Positions 10,318 to 23,500 of a DNA stretch of 64,000 nt are shown one piece after another. A program made the position numbers and the translations under genes. Every line of letters starts with the position of its first letter. Position 1 is the stretch's first letter. The notes under the pieces were generated by a model that did no database searches, was not told the DNA's origin, and saw only the letters and a list, made by a program, of their open reading frames with translations. Source of the stretch: Embiotoca jacksoni (lineage: Eukaryota > Chordata > Actinopteri > Embiotocidae); assembly GCA_022577435.1 (NCBI GenBank), contig JAKOON010000008.1:22293501-22357500 (forward strand). Reading direction: 5' to 3'.

Positions 10318-13300
10318 TCATTCATGGTCTAACTTGTAGCAGTAGACTCCATACTTGTGCTGGGGTGGCGGGAAGCCGAAGCTGCGCACCCCCGGCTCAG
10401 ATGGACCACAGTTCCTGCGTGGCCTGGTGACGGCATACCGAACGCTGCCGTCAGCCATCCAGCCGGCATCACAGTGGTCCAACCCTGCGAACTTCCAGGC
10501 AGCGTAGAGCTGTCCAACTTTGGCGATCTGTGCTCCGTCCTCCTGACACGTCTGCTCAGCCTCAGTCCGGTTCATCTTGTGAGAGGGTTGAAGATAGAAG
10601 ACTTTCCCTTTGAAACAAACATATTTATTGTGACAATACAGAGCTTTCTGTAGGACCAGTCGGGTTTATAAAAATGGTTCTGCTTCAGACAGCCAACGTT
10701 TAAAAAGACCTCTAACTGGAGTTTGTCCCAAGAAAAATGTAAACATTGATTTACTTTTAATTGTAGAATTCTCACCTCTGAAATGCTCACAAAGAGATAA
10801 TATGTAAGCAAATCAATGCAATAACTAAATTACTCTGTTATTAGATATATTTATATAGTGTCTGTTTTTAGATCATGAGGTGGGAAGATCCTGACAACTG
10901 GGGGCAAACTCTGGGGGGGGGAAAAACAACAACAACTAATCTTTGGTGTTTTCTACGAGTGAACTGAAGATTTAAATCAGAGTGTTCAGACAAAAATTAC
11001 AAGAAAAACACTGGATCATATCTGAGCAATTATACTGTAAATTTCTTTGCATTAGATGTCTTGAAACTAATAATGGCTAATTAACATACTGTATATTGTT
11101 TACTGTCGAGTTAAGGTCATGCAGATTTAATGATGCTCCATACGGGCAGCCGCACACATTTAGTTGTAGTGACGGAGCCTTTTAATAGAGATGATAGAGG
11201 AAGAGAGCTAAAAAAAAACTAAAAACAAACATGCTTCAGGGCAAAGACAGTTTTAAATCACTGAGGTAATACTTGAGAATTAAATTATTTGACCAAAGGG
11301 AGGGTCTCACACTTTTTCACAGAGGACGTTTTGATATGTCACAATATGAAAAACACAATGTAAATAATTCTGAATTGCTGTCTTGGTTTCATGCTACTGT
11401 GAATGCTGGCTGACTGCCTCACTGAGCTTTTACTGAGAGACTTGAACAGAGCCAGTGTTGATGTTGGTACTAACTCATGTGCTTTTCATGCTGGAACATG
11501 TTCAACGGTCTGTTGTTTAAAAAGAAGAATTTTTGGACCTGCGACATCACCTTTCCAACAGATCACCTCACCTCGGAGTGAAGAGAAGCAGAAGACATCA
11601 TAGCGATGGAGGTGCATGTGCCGTCTGCCGTAGCTGCGGACGCCCGGGGCGAGGCGGTGCCCCCCGCAGGGCTGTCTGGGCCGGGTGATGGGGTACTGGA
11701 CCGTCCCGTCAGCCAGCCAGCCTGCATTGCACCAGTTCAGCCCCTCTCTCCAGGACTGGAAGAGCTGTGTGAAAGTGGCCAGCATGGAGTCCTGCTCCTC
11801 ACAGGCCTTCTGGGCCCCCAGGAAGCTCAGATGGTACCGACCCCGAGGGTGTTGGTAGGGAAACACCACACCTGGGAGGAGGAATTAATCAAACCACTAC
11901 GTCTGCTGTGGGCTTTAAAGTATAACTCTCTGTAGAGTGGTTTTGATTCTCAGCATGACAAGAGACAGTAACATGTTCACTGCTAGTATTATCACTTTCA
12001 CTGCTATCATTACTACAAATGTTATTCCTTGGGAGTACTTCTGCATTCTCCTGCTGTTACTATGAACTAAAACAGGCATCAAACAAAACAGATGTGTTGT
12101 TAATGTCATTAGTAACACCTGTGCTTCTGTCTGTGAAAAATGCCAACAATTACAACGAACACTGGCACCACTAAAAGATATAATCCTTTTCAAATCTTTT
12201 CATAAACAGCTTCTGCTGCTGCGATTACGACACTGCCAGCAATAACGATGCAAATATTGCCAGAAATGATTACATCTCTATTTTACAAAAAGACGTGAGA
12301 TTCATCTCATTTGAATTCATGTTGTAACTGTAAGCCAAAAAAAGAACATGATATAACAATGATATATGATATTACAGAATTGACTCAATTGAAATTAAGT
12401 CAAATGTATAATGCAGTCTAAAAGTCAATTCAAGTACCAAGACAAATTTTGTTGGGACGATTTTTTTTTTTTTTATGTATTGCTTTATTATCAGTGGACT
12501 TTTCATGTTCAATGCACTGAGCTTAAAACATCTGTCAGTCTGTTTCTAAAAAGAACTTCGGGATGAAATTAAAAGTTGCCCTTTGCCTCGGTGTTCCCTG
12601 TTTCACCCCCTCCACGCCCACCTCACCTGTTCCTCCCCAATCAGCTCCAGCTGCAGCCACTCTGTTATCAGTCCGTCAGTATATTAACTCCCAGTCTGTG
12701 TCTCTGGTTCGTAAAGTCCTCATTGTCAAAGCTGAAGTTTAAGTTGTGTTGAACTAAATTTAAGAGTTTCTTGACTGCTGCTTATTGCCAAACATTCTGT
12801 TTACTTCACACCAGCTTCTGTATCGTCCGATAGGATCCTTCTCGCTCCTATTAGTTGAAACCACAAATAGGCGATATTTGCTTCAGTGAATGAAAGTCAT
12901 TGTGTCTGAATAGAAGCGGTACCTCGTAACTCCAGGTGAACCGTTGTGCTCTTGTCCTCCAGTCCGTCCACCACCTCACACCGGTACCGGCCCGTATCAT
13001 CCAGCTGGAGCTCAGTCATCACGAGGGCAGCGTCTCCCGGGAAGTCCTGTCTGAGCTGCACGCGATCCCTGACCCACGCAACAAACGCACACACTGGAGG
13101 TTAACAGCTAGAAGACGTACGGGGTCATACAGCTGGACAACATAAAATGTTGAATCGGTTATTAATTTCGACCACCTGAAGGCTCTAAAACTTCGACTGC
13201 GAGAGCCAATAGCCACCAGCACGTCTGTCTCGTGCCCCCCACCGGCGGGGAACCAGGCCCACTTCACCCGGACCTCCCGCGGTGAGCTCAGCGCAGGCTC

Positions 13301-13653
13301 GTACCAATACCTGCATGGCAGGGTGGCGTTACCGCCTCTAGCTGCAAACACCGACGGCTGAGCGGAGTCCACATGGAGCTTCACACCACTGAAATGAACT
13401 GGAGGGAATTAAAAAAAAAAACAACAACATTACATTGAGGAATGGGGCGAGAAATATAGATAAAATACAGATAAGGTTTCGATCTGGTGTAAACACCAGT
13501 TTCACTGATAATGTGCGTACTTTCTTTGTTGCTATTTTCCTTGAGGATGTCACGGTACAAGAAGTTGTTTTGGGTTGTGGGGGCAGCCGAGACCCAGTAT
13601 GAGAGGACCAGCTGAGGGACCAACAACAGCACAGTTTGGAGCCCACAGATCAT
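10318..13653 (-). CDS. hapln3: Hyaluronan and proteoglycan link protein 3
   Basis: Secreted matrix protein that ties proteoglycans to hyaluronan. Five coding exons on the minus strand: 13653-13521 (signal peptide, hydrophobic TVLLLVPQLVLSYW), 13398-13176 and 13068-12923 (Ig V domain; LPCRYWYEP and YRCEV cysteines), 11871-11572 (Link 1; WCNAGW, DVFCF) and 10607-10318 (Link 2; HCDAGW, GVYCYK). The parts sum to 1092 nt, 363 aa, against about 360 in mammals. HAPLN3 rather than HAPLN1/2/4 is supported by EPALSSPREVRVKW, PCGGHRLAPGVRSYG and the neighbouring mfge8. A 107-bp intron interrupts the Ig domain. The ATG is preceded by an acceptor near 13700, and an upstream 5' UTR exon probably ends at 14340 before a GTAAGT donor. 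The Link cysteines are all present. Confidence 0.93.
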
Positions 13654-13799
13654 CTTTGTGACGGTAAGAACAAATCCTGATCCTTAATGGTCTCAAGCCT
13701 GCAGAGAGAAATCTGATTAGTCATTAAAAGGCACAGCAGAAGTAGTTTTCATATTTTCAATGAACACACAACTTGCTGTTTTGTTGTAACAGGACAGTA

Positions 13800-13813
13800 C
13801 CGGTAGAGGGCAG
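13800..13813 (+). promoter_or_regulatory. CTCF-like motif in hapln3 5' intron
   Basis: CCGGTAGAGGGCAG differs from the CTCF core consensus at one position. It lies between the proposed non-coding first exon and the signal-peptide exon of hapln3. Confidence 0.35.
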
Positions 13814-14339
13814 CATGGCACCATGTTAGTCTTTACTCTCCGCAATAGGAAAATGTAAATCTGACACTTACTGAATACTTTGACGCGCTTTATAAACTGG
13901 GGAAAATAATATTTCTGCATTGTGGCACCGCAGAAGAAATTTTAAGTCACTGATTGAAAAGATGTTAAATTTGAATCATTTGCAGTTGGCTAAATTTTCC
14001 AGGTGTTTTTTTTTTTTTTTTTTTTTTCTACATTGCATACCTTCATACCGATAAGGCCATCACTTTTCACTTTGTATCCCGAGTCAATGTCCATATTTGC
14101 TAAATGCGACAACTTTGACAGTTATTGACTCAGTTTAGAGACATAACGTAGCCTATACCCGCATAGGTGAGAATAAACAAATAAACAAAATAAAAACGTA
14201 AAGTTTGAACCCACACTTAAAACCGGAGAGCGATTTCAAGAAGCTCATTTTAATAAAAGGTGAGTCGTGTTTTTAAGAGAACAAACCATATTTGACGTAC
14301 AGACATTTTGTTAACAGCCTATCTATTTCCTTCACTTAC

Positions 14340-14640
14340 CGAACAACAGCCTCCCTGGTTTAAATCCGCTCGGAAGGAAAAGCTTTGATGTTGAGGAGCT
14401 CAAGAAAAGATGTGAAAAGTCTCCCTCCAAATAAATCCGTGTCTCCACGAGCACGCACAACAACTGATGTATCAAGCATCAGCTCTGAGTTCGGCCTCCT
14501 CCCAGTCTTTGTCGATGATAACACAGGTGCAGTTAATAAAAGAGTCGTCTTGCCTTCACCTGAAGAGTTGCAGGGTGGCACTGCTGCTCTGAGCTCTTCC
14601 GAGGGAGAGCAGCTAAAGCTGTTGGACTGGAGACATCCCC
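14340..14640 (-). other. hapln3: Probable hapln3 5' UTR exon and promoter region
   Basis: On the minus strand a strong donor (GGTAAGTGA) follows position 14340, and an acceptor lies near 13700 just before the start codon. The 14340-14640 stretch is therefore the likely non-coding first exon plus promoter. The start site cannot be placed. An antisense open frame here has no family resemblance. Confidence 0.4.
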
Positions 14641-14659
14641 GTGTGTCTTTCTGAAACCA

Positions 14660-16715
14660 GTGTTTGAAGACAGGATATTTATTGTTTTAGTAGACCCAAA
14701 TTAACAATAATTTTTTTTTTTTTTTTTTTTTTTAAAAACCTGTAAAACTACCAACAAAATTACATATTTAAGAAGAAACATAATTGAAAAAAAGCTTTAT
14801 TATTCATTTGAATCTCAAACTCATCACTGTATTTCTATTCCTCCAGGCCATTGAGTTTTATTTCCCAGGACACCATACAGTAGGCTATAGACTGTTAAGC
14901 CTCCTAGTTAGTATGAACTGAAGTATAACAATGATTTTAATAATTTTTTGTGTCAAATTTAAATTCCTTAAATGAAACAGTTTGTACAGGGTGAATACCT
15001 GTTTTAAAGCAGACTGCTGTTTTGGTCATTTTCCTGCAACTGGGAATCAAAGACTCACTTAATGAATATTTTCACGACAGTAGGACAAACCATAACAAAT
15101 GGGCTTGTTGTGCAGCGGTTTATGGAGTGAAATTTCAGCAGACACCTCCTATGCATTCTTCATAAACTCTCTGAAAGCAGATGTTTGTTGCAGCACATCA
15201 CTCCAGCAGTCAGTGCTATGATCTTTTATGGGCTGCTATGTTGTGAAAACAAGAAACATGAAATACACATCCACATACAGTAGACATTCACAGTGAGGAC
15301 AGATGTGTTCGAGATACTATGTTCTCCGCTGCATTCATTTCACCGAGATGAAAGCTGTTGCCAGGGGCCAAACATACCAGGACTGCGAGTCTGGCCGGGT
15401 GATGAGGGGCTAACAAGGTGTAATTACTCTCGTAAACAGCAGGCTGAAGTCTGCTACTCCAGGGTCCTGTCCTTTAAATGGGGCTCAACTAATACAGGCT
15501 AACATGCTGATGTCAGGCTAAAACAACCCAGTTTACTATCAGCTAAACTGCTTGTTTGAAAGCAGCTGGAGAATTCATTTATTTATCCTGGTTTTCTTTG
15601 AAATAAGGCTGAATACTCTGGGGCTAAAGATTCATGTACACAGTCTCATTTTGTGCTTTTGTTTTGGGTGTCACTTATTCAAAATTGAGCTCCACAATGT
15701 TTCCAATGTTTCCAGAATTTCATTAGATATTACTAGTGAACATGGCTAGACTATGAGTGATTTTGTTGCATGGGGGTTCCCAAGTGATAATTACAAGCCT
15801 GCTATGAAAAAAATCTCTTAAAATTCATTTTAATCTCATGGACACCCCTGCAGAAGAAACACGAGTTTCTCATGTTTACCTCATGGGACACGTGATCACA
15901 CATATGACACGTTTACCACGTATTGCAATACATGATAACATGTAAAAAAACATGTGGAAAAGTTTTTACGTAGGAATCTATATGGGCTTTACACATTACA
16001 CCATGAAAATGTTTCAAAACCACGTTTCCCATGTGGGCAAAATACATGTTTCACTTGCACAAACGTGTGTGTGGTCACGTGTTCACATCAGTTTTTGTGA
16101 AATTCACATGTTTTTTTCTATAAGGGCAGTTTTCAGTAAAGTCATAATACAAATGTCAAATTAAAGGCCATATGTTCTGGCTTCACTGTTCCTTTAACAA
16201 CGAGAATCTTTTTTGGCTCACAGTATCTCAGTTAAGTTGTCTTCATTATTTCATCATGACCTGTTTAGAGAGTCTTATCGATGTACAAAGAATGTGGCTC
16301 TGCATTAGGACACACATTATCTTTGTGTCACTGGGACAATTTGTGCTTTTAGCTCAAAGCAGAAGGCCGCTGGCAGCCGGTTTGTCTGTAAGTGGAGTTC
16401 TTTTTTTACCGGAAAGCTTCAAGTCCTTTAAATTCTATCAGCATTTTGATGCATAGAGGCCCTTTAAGATGTCCACTTCTTGTCCTTTTCAATGATACTT
16501 GTTTGAGTGTGTGATGAGTGTGTTTCTCTCGTTCACGCCTCACTTTGTCCGCTGTGTGTGTGACCTCGCTGACAAGTCTGTTCATGCAGGAATCAGCCAC
16601 CAACATCCAATGTCTGACGAAACGGGGCTCTGTGTGTGTGACATTCAATACAACATCTTTTTTCAAGCATGACTACGGTATATTTCTATCGCTTGATTGA
16701 AATGATTCACACAAA
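14660..16715. other. Intergenic stretch between hapln3 and mfge8
   Basis: No exon-like sequence seen. It contains poly-T runs (around 14708-14733) and a CACGTG/CATGTG-rich interspersed repeat at about 15830-16130. hapln3 and mfge8 are transcribed in the same direction, with mfge8 upstream. Confidence 0.55.
15830..16130. repeat. CACGTG/CATGTG-rich interspersed repeat
   Basis: In about 300 bp, CACGTG occurs twice (15891 region and 16075 region), with repeated CATGTG/CACATG, TCATG and CATGTT hexamers. It ends in CACATGTTTTTTTCTATAAGGG. This resembles a repeat family I have seen in fish genomes; the class is uncertain and the edges are approximate. Confidence 0.5.
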
Positions 16716-16717
16716 GA

Positions 16718-16723
16718 TTTATT
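16718..16723 (-). terminator. mfge8: Polyadenylation signal of mfge8
   Basis: AATAAA on the minus strand about 800 nt past the mfge8 stop codon. It is the best candidate for the gene's 3' end. Confidence 0.45.
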
Positions 16724-17525
16724 TTAACATTTAATAAACAATCTCAGTTCAAGAACAATTAATTAAAAAAAACAAATGTAAAACAATGCTTCTTTTCTAC
16801 ACATCTTTCTACACATTTCACATTTGTTGTAAAAAGAATTACATTAGAATGAAATTAAATGTCAGAAGGAACCAGAAAACACGCGGCAAAATGTGTAAAA
16901 AACAGACATCACATGAAAAACCCAGACAGTCTGCCATTTAGTCATTTAACTGACTGCTGCAGTTCAAATTTGAGAGTTGTAATTTTCTCCCGTTGGACAT
17001 ACTGTCTGTTCCTGGAGTGTTAGAAATGCCAAAATACACTCTGTATTGCACAGGCCATGCGTCATTATATTAGTTTGTGCCTGAGTAACAAAACAGCAGT
17101 TGGATGATAGACATAGTGAGATAAAGTGAACATGCTGGTGATGATGTTTTTCCATCTGTCCTCCGCAGAATGTTAAAACTACAAAAATAGCAGGGTTAGG
17201 ATTCTTAGAAACAGTAAATAATGCAGAGCAAATCTGTGCAAATTTTTTAGCGCTAAAAAAACACTAAAAGCATGAATAGTCAATAGAGGACTCTGTGAGC
17301 AATCAAAAACTGCAATGTCAAACAATTTTATCGACATAAACTTGAAAAAATCTCTAGTCAGAAAGTGCTACAAGTGTTAAAAGTCCGAGCTATTCAGCAA
17401 ACATGATCTCTGTGGAGTAAAGAACAGATGAGTATGTTCGAGGTCCTTCCTCTTCTCTGGTCTGAGGACACGTGGTGGCTCGTAGCAGGCGGACGGACCA
17501 CCAATGAATGGTTACTGATGAGTTT

Positions 17526-20500
17526 CTAGTCATCACAGCCCAGCAGCTCCATGCGCAGAGTGATGCGTTCGTGCCATTCCCAGGGGAGGACTCGGACATA
17601 TCGAGCGTAGAACGGAGGCTCAAATATATTCTTCTTCTGGGTGTTGTTGTCAATGTTTCCTTGGAAAAGCTGCAAAAAAATGTTGGTTATTTTAAAAGTA
17701 AAATATTTACTTACTGAGCAAAAGTATTGTATTTTTTAATTTTGCTTAATTTTCCAATAAGAGGAATAGGAGAAGATTCTGGGTAATTTCATCCACCACG
17801 TCTTAATGATCAGGTGATCAGGGATTGTTTATCACTGAGCTGTGCTGCCTTCTGACGAACTCACAACCCGGATCCTAGCAGCCCCACCCAGACATTAAGA
17901 GCAGTCAGACAAATCCCCGGGCGGCATCGTTATGCTGTGCCTGCTCGCGCTGTGCTCAGTAAAAAACATCAAAGCTTGTTTTACAGTTTTAATGGATCAT
18001 CTGGTTTCAAACATTGTTGCTAAAATTCTTCTTAAAAAAGGGGCTACAGTGTGCAGAACAACTCTTCCTCTCCTCCCAGCAAGACCCAAAAATATAACTC
18101 CTCTTAAAGGAAAAGAGAGAAACAGAAAGAGATGCTGACAGGATGATAATAACATGAGTTTTTTTTTTTTTATTATTATTATTATATTTTTTTTTTACAA
18201 GAACTAGGCTCTGTGTCTTAACTTTTAAAGACTAAGATTTATACAAACACACCTGAGAAAAGAAGTTTTCAGCATTCATGAGAATCAGACCAAAAATAAA
18301 TCCCACATGCCGTATGCTGTATTAGAGAAAGACATTTCAGGTAGTCACGCACGTCTGACCTGATCATTGCCGGTGTCCACATCCTGCACTGTAGTCCAGG
18401 ACTCTTCATCATTGCTGTAAGCAACTTTAAACACCGACACAAACTGAATTACTCCAAAGTCCTTCGCACCCTGAGTGATGATGCCCGTCAGGCGTTTTGT
18501 TTTCTCCAGATCAACCTGGTGAAGGAACAAAGAAAATATTCATTCTGTGATACGCTACACTAAAACACAATATATTGTTGCTGCCTTTTATACAATTCTG
18601 TATTTTGAACGTAACATTATTCATAAAAAGCATATATTTTTGTGCCATAAATAGGGAAATTTAAGAAATTTAAGAAAAAAAAAAATACTTAAAACATTTA
18701 ACATATTACAGGATAAGAGATTTCACTTCACATAGAAATAGACAATCCATTCCAACAGTTAAAACATATTTCACAAATAAGACTACATTTCATAGCTTAA
18801 AAAAGTAGCAGTGTATCCAAGCTTGAAAACAAAATATTGCACAGCCCATCTGTGTAAAGTACGCCATATTGCATAGTCTAAGAATACATTCAACACTTAG
18901 GTATTCTTCATATTGCATGATCATATTGCACCATTAAGGACTACTACTGCTGCTCTACAGCATCTGACATCTTAACGATAATAACATCTGACCCCTGAGG
19001 GTTCCCTCACCTGGATCCACTCTGAGCGGTTGCTGATGGCAGGAGACCAGGCGTTGGTCTTCCCCACCTTATCCAGCCGGGCGAACTGAGCGTGCCACGT
19101 GAAGGTGTCGATGCCCCACGTGCGGAAAGAGCTGGAGGCTGTAAGCTGCCCGTCCGAGATGAGCCGAGACTTCATTCCCTGAGGCTCCGAGCAACCTGCC
19201 GTATTTGAATAAACTGTGAACCCAGAGCAGACGGGGAGACGGAGGGAAGGAGGGAAAATTCAAGAGGACAGAAAGAGAAAGATAAGAGAGGGAGAAGACA
19301 AGTGAATACACCCGAAGTCAAGAAAAATCCACTTCAACCACCTTTTAAAGAAAGCAAGTGACTGATTGAATCAATTCAACACCCACCAATAACCAAAGGG
19401 AAAGAACAGAAAGCGGCACAGAGTAGAGGAATGCATGCAAAAAAGTGCGCAGTGTGAACACATTAAATCTGTTTCTCTGTAAAATGTTTTAATGTTGCGA
19501 TATATGAAGACAAAGGATGGAGTTAGACAAAAACACAAATGTGTGTGTTTGTGTCCGAGTGTTTGAAAAGTGGTCTAACCACGGCTAGATGTTATGCAGC
19601 TCAAATAAACTCCCTCTCACAGGCTATAACTTGACTTGAACCTAATGTACTCCATCTGTCCTTTTTCATTAATATACAGCTTTGTTTTTTTTAACTGCTC
19701 TTGCTCTCTGCCGAGTTTCTGGACTGGCTGCGAGCGTTCAAACTGCACTGGATGTTATCTTTGTCTTTACCATTGAGTTCACAGCCCACCAGCTCCAAGC
19801 GCAGCGTGCAGGCCCTGCGGCAAACCACGGGGATGATGCGGATGTACTGGGCCACGATAGGCGGGTCGAAAAGGTTCGTCTTTGTGCTGTCGTTGTCTGC
19901 GTTGCCCACAAAAACCTGCAGCAGAAAAAACACAGGAAATGAGGTGAGTAAAGTGAAGACAGAGAAGCTTTTTGTGGATAAATAACAGATATTTAATACA
20001 TCTAACCTTGTCTCTTCGTACGCCGTCCACTCTGTAAGTGATGTAACTGTTTCCATCGAAGCTGCTCGCCACCTTGAAGGCCTTGATGTACTCAGCTGTG
20101 CCCATGCGACTGGCGCCCTGCGTGATGATGCCCGTCAGGCGCATCGTCTTCTGCATATTAATCTGTTGTTGACAAACGCTCAAACGTCAGTCACCGCTCT
20201 CGTTGGTCAGCCTCGTGATTTTAAAGTGCCCACTTCTCTCACCTCGATCCAGGGGTTCCTGTCGTGGGCGGCCGACGTCCAGGCGTTGACGATACCTTGG
20301 TTGTTGAGTCGAGCCAAATCCGGGCCCCAACGCTGAAGACCCAGAATGCCGTAGTGCATAGAGGAAGCGGAAATCTGGGACTCCACAATCGCTCCTCCCT
20401 CCATCCCCAGCATAGAAATGCAACCTGGGGTAAAGAACAAAATATGCTTGAGTCACTACATATATTTTCATCATATGGTTTAAATATTTCAGTATGTTTG

Positions 20501-23500
20501 AGTAAATCAAGAGAAAAACACATCATACCACTCTTTAAAATAGTTATTACTACATTTAGTACACACATAGTATGTCATTTGGCCAGTTCTGTAAACTGAG
20601 TCGTAAAAAGCAAGTGACCTCAACCTGTACAGATCTGAGAAAACGTGTGTGTAATATAATGACATTGTAGTTGTTGAACGTACGTAGCTGACACTGCTTT
20701 CCAACATATGGTGAGGTGCACTGGCAGGTGTAGTCCCCATCAAGATCTCGACACACCCCTCCATTCATACAAGGCTGGTCGGCACAGTCATTCACATCTG
20801 AAAAACACGACAACTCATCATTTTCATGTCCTCGAACTAACTTCAGTCAGGAAATCACAAAAAAAAAGGACGATTGTCGGAGACGTGGCGCACACCTGCT
20901 TGCAGAGAGAAAGGACAGAGGAGAGCTGAGGCAGGTGGACAATAGACTCACTGTGTCTCAAACATGCAGTTGGTGACAAGTGATTTCTCTTAAATCTAAG
21001 ATGATGATAGAAATGCCCCTGAGGGCAACACTGATGAGGAGGAGCATGTTAAGGGTGAAAGGTCGCGGTTGGTTATTTAATTTTGTATTATGACTCGATG
21101 AATGTGGACAGACACAAGAGATATTCTGATGTCCACCAAAGACAAACGTACAGACTGAACTCTATTGGAGGCATTTAGTCTTTCAGCTGAGGGTGAAATC
21201 TGTCTATAAATGTCAGTTGTAAGATTTTCCAGCTTTTTCTCTTTTTCCTTCGCAGTGACCATGGCAACAAAGCAAGTCTATGGTCTCTTCCTGTATCCCT
21301 CTTGAGGACTGCCCATGTAGCTCGTAAATCTCCACAAGGTGGCATGCTTACACAGCAGATGTCCAGATGTTTATCTGAAGCAGTGGGATGAGAGCACAGT
21401 TTCATCTGGACAGCAGTACATTTACTCAGACCAAACAATATACCAAACAAAAAAACAGCCCTCATTGTCAACACTTTTTTCTATGAACAGCAGGGTTCTC
21501 GAGTCCTTCAGGGACTCCAGGTGAATTGCAGCTGATAAGACAGAAAACCAGCAGTGCTGTTTTAAATTAATTCGTAATGAGTCTTGAATATATACATTAC
21601 GATCTGGTTAAAATCAATAGTTCTTTCAGTGATTTTTTTTTTTTTTTATAGACTGAATTGTACTGGATGTTTATGATGTTTCCCTAATAACCCAACAGTA
21701 TGCAGCCACATCAGGTCTGACTGTAGCTCCACTTCTGGGTGCTTCCAAGCTGAACCACAACAAAACACTAGTGACATACAGCTACCTGAATCTATTAAAT
21801 GATATATGTGGGTAGAAGCTATTGTCTGTATCTGTATCTGTTTATGTCAAATTCAGATCAGTATTGGCTTGTAAAGGAATTTGGCATTTTGCTCCCTAGA
21901 TTCACATCTATATGTTTACCTGCCAACCAAGTAATATACAATTTTAACATGCAAGAAAATACTTTTCAACCCCACCTTCAAATAAAAAAGTTAAACTAAT
22001 CTAAGTAAAACCTGTTAATTGTCTCGGTGTACGTACATGACTGCACCATAAATGACTAATTTCACCTGCCTTAATAACCTTACTAACTTCAGATCTAAAG
22101 CAGATGACAGTTTGATGTAACGCCACATAGGTCTGTTTAATTATTGTTCCTGTCAATGCTAAGAGGATTGGTCACCACTCAACACAAACGCATTTATGGC
22201 TGTCACAGCACTGGCACAGCACAGCACAGCTAATAATCCTGAGAAACAAGTGACCTTTCCCAAAAACGGACCGTGAAATAATCTTAGTTATTTGATCCTT
22301 AAATCCAACTTGCCGATGCAGCCTGTACTGAATATTTCATTTTCTTAACTGGGATTATTTTGCACATGATTTGGCAACGCATGGCGATAATGCTAAATAT
22401 GCATGAATTATTAAGATAAAGCATCCAGAACTTGAAATTCTCAATGTCTCATTTGAATATTTTTGAATGTTGAAATTCAAATATTGCTATCATATATATA
22501 TTTTTAAATATCCTTTCACTACTATGATATAATTCATTTTGACTGAATCCATGTCTGTGCACTTACTGCACATTGTATATCGAACAGGTTCCACCTCATT
22601 CAAGCACCTCGACACACGTTTGGTCTGTAAAGTCTTCTCGATTGAAATTTAGAAAATGTTTGGGAGTAGACGACCACACTGCACAAACACTACATGGTCA
22701 AACTGTGGACTTTGGGAGGGGTGAGCTGGTCATTCACCAAAAAAATGCCTCTTCACTAACCGTACGAGTTTAAGTCCTGAGAGTTAACTTTGAATCAAAA
22801 GATTATATTCAATCTTTTTCGGCAGCAGTCATTCACAAAAATAAGCTTTCAGTGTTTAAATTCAAATTTAAGGATGTCAGTCATTATTTAAAGAATTTAG
22901 GAAATAATACTCACAGATATTCCCAAAATAATAATTCTTCAAATACACCCACATTTCTTTGATAATTACAAGCCATTTTTAGAATTTTACAAACAGGATA
23001 TGATGGAATTCACACGGATTGAGTCAACCCTCAGCACAAACAGATGCAGTGTTGAGCCTGTGCGGAGGGTGTCTGCATGCTAAGAGACTTAGAGTGGTCT
23101 TTTACTAATTAGCCAAACAGAATGACCACAGAAGCCACTGAAAGAGTCCCTTTCATGAAACTGCTGAGCGGACTACGCATCTCTTTCACTGCTGATGTTG
23201 TGACATGAGGGAAAAAAAACTCCTCATATGTTCACACTTTTACAGAAATCTGCTGCTATTTGTGTGACACAGCCTGCAGAGTTGTTCTGACAAAATTACT
23301 CCACTTTGCTGACTTATTTCCTGCACTTGGATCCATCATTCTTGTTTTTATCTTGGCCCTAAAATTTTCCCTGAATGATGAAACATGTCAGCGCTTACTG
23401 GTTGGAAAGCTTTCGAAATTCATTAAATAAATATTAGGATGTACTCTGAGAATGTAATGGCAAGTGTAAATGTGTAGTTTTATAGGTCAACACGGCCAGC

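Noticed and set aside
14385..14654. 89-codon plus-strand open frame upstream of hapln3
   Set aside because: Overlaps the probable hapln3 5' UTR and promoter on the other strand; no recognisable motif or splice partner.
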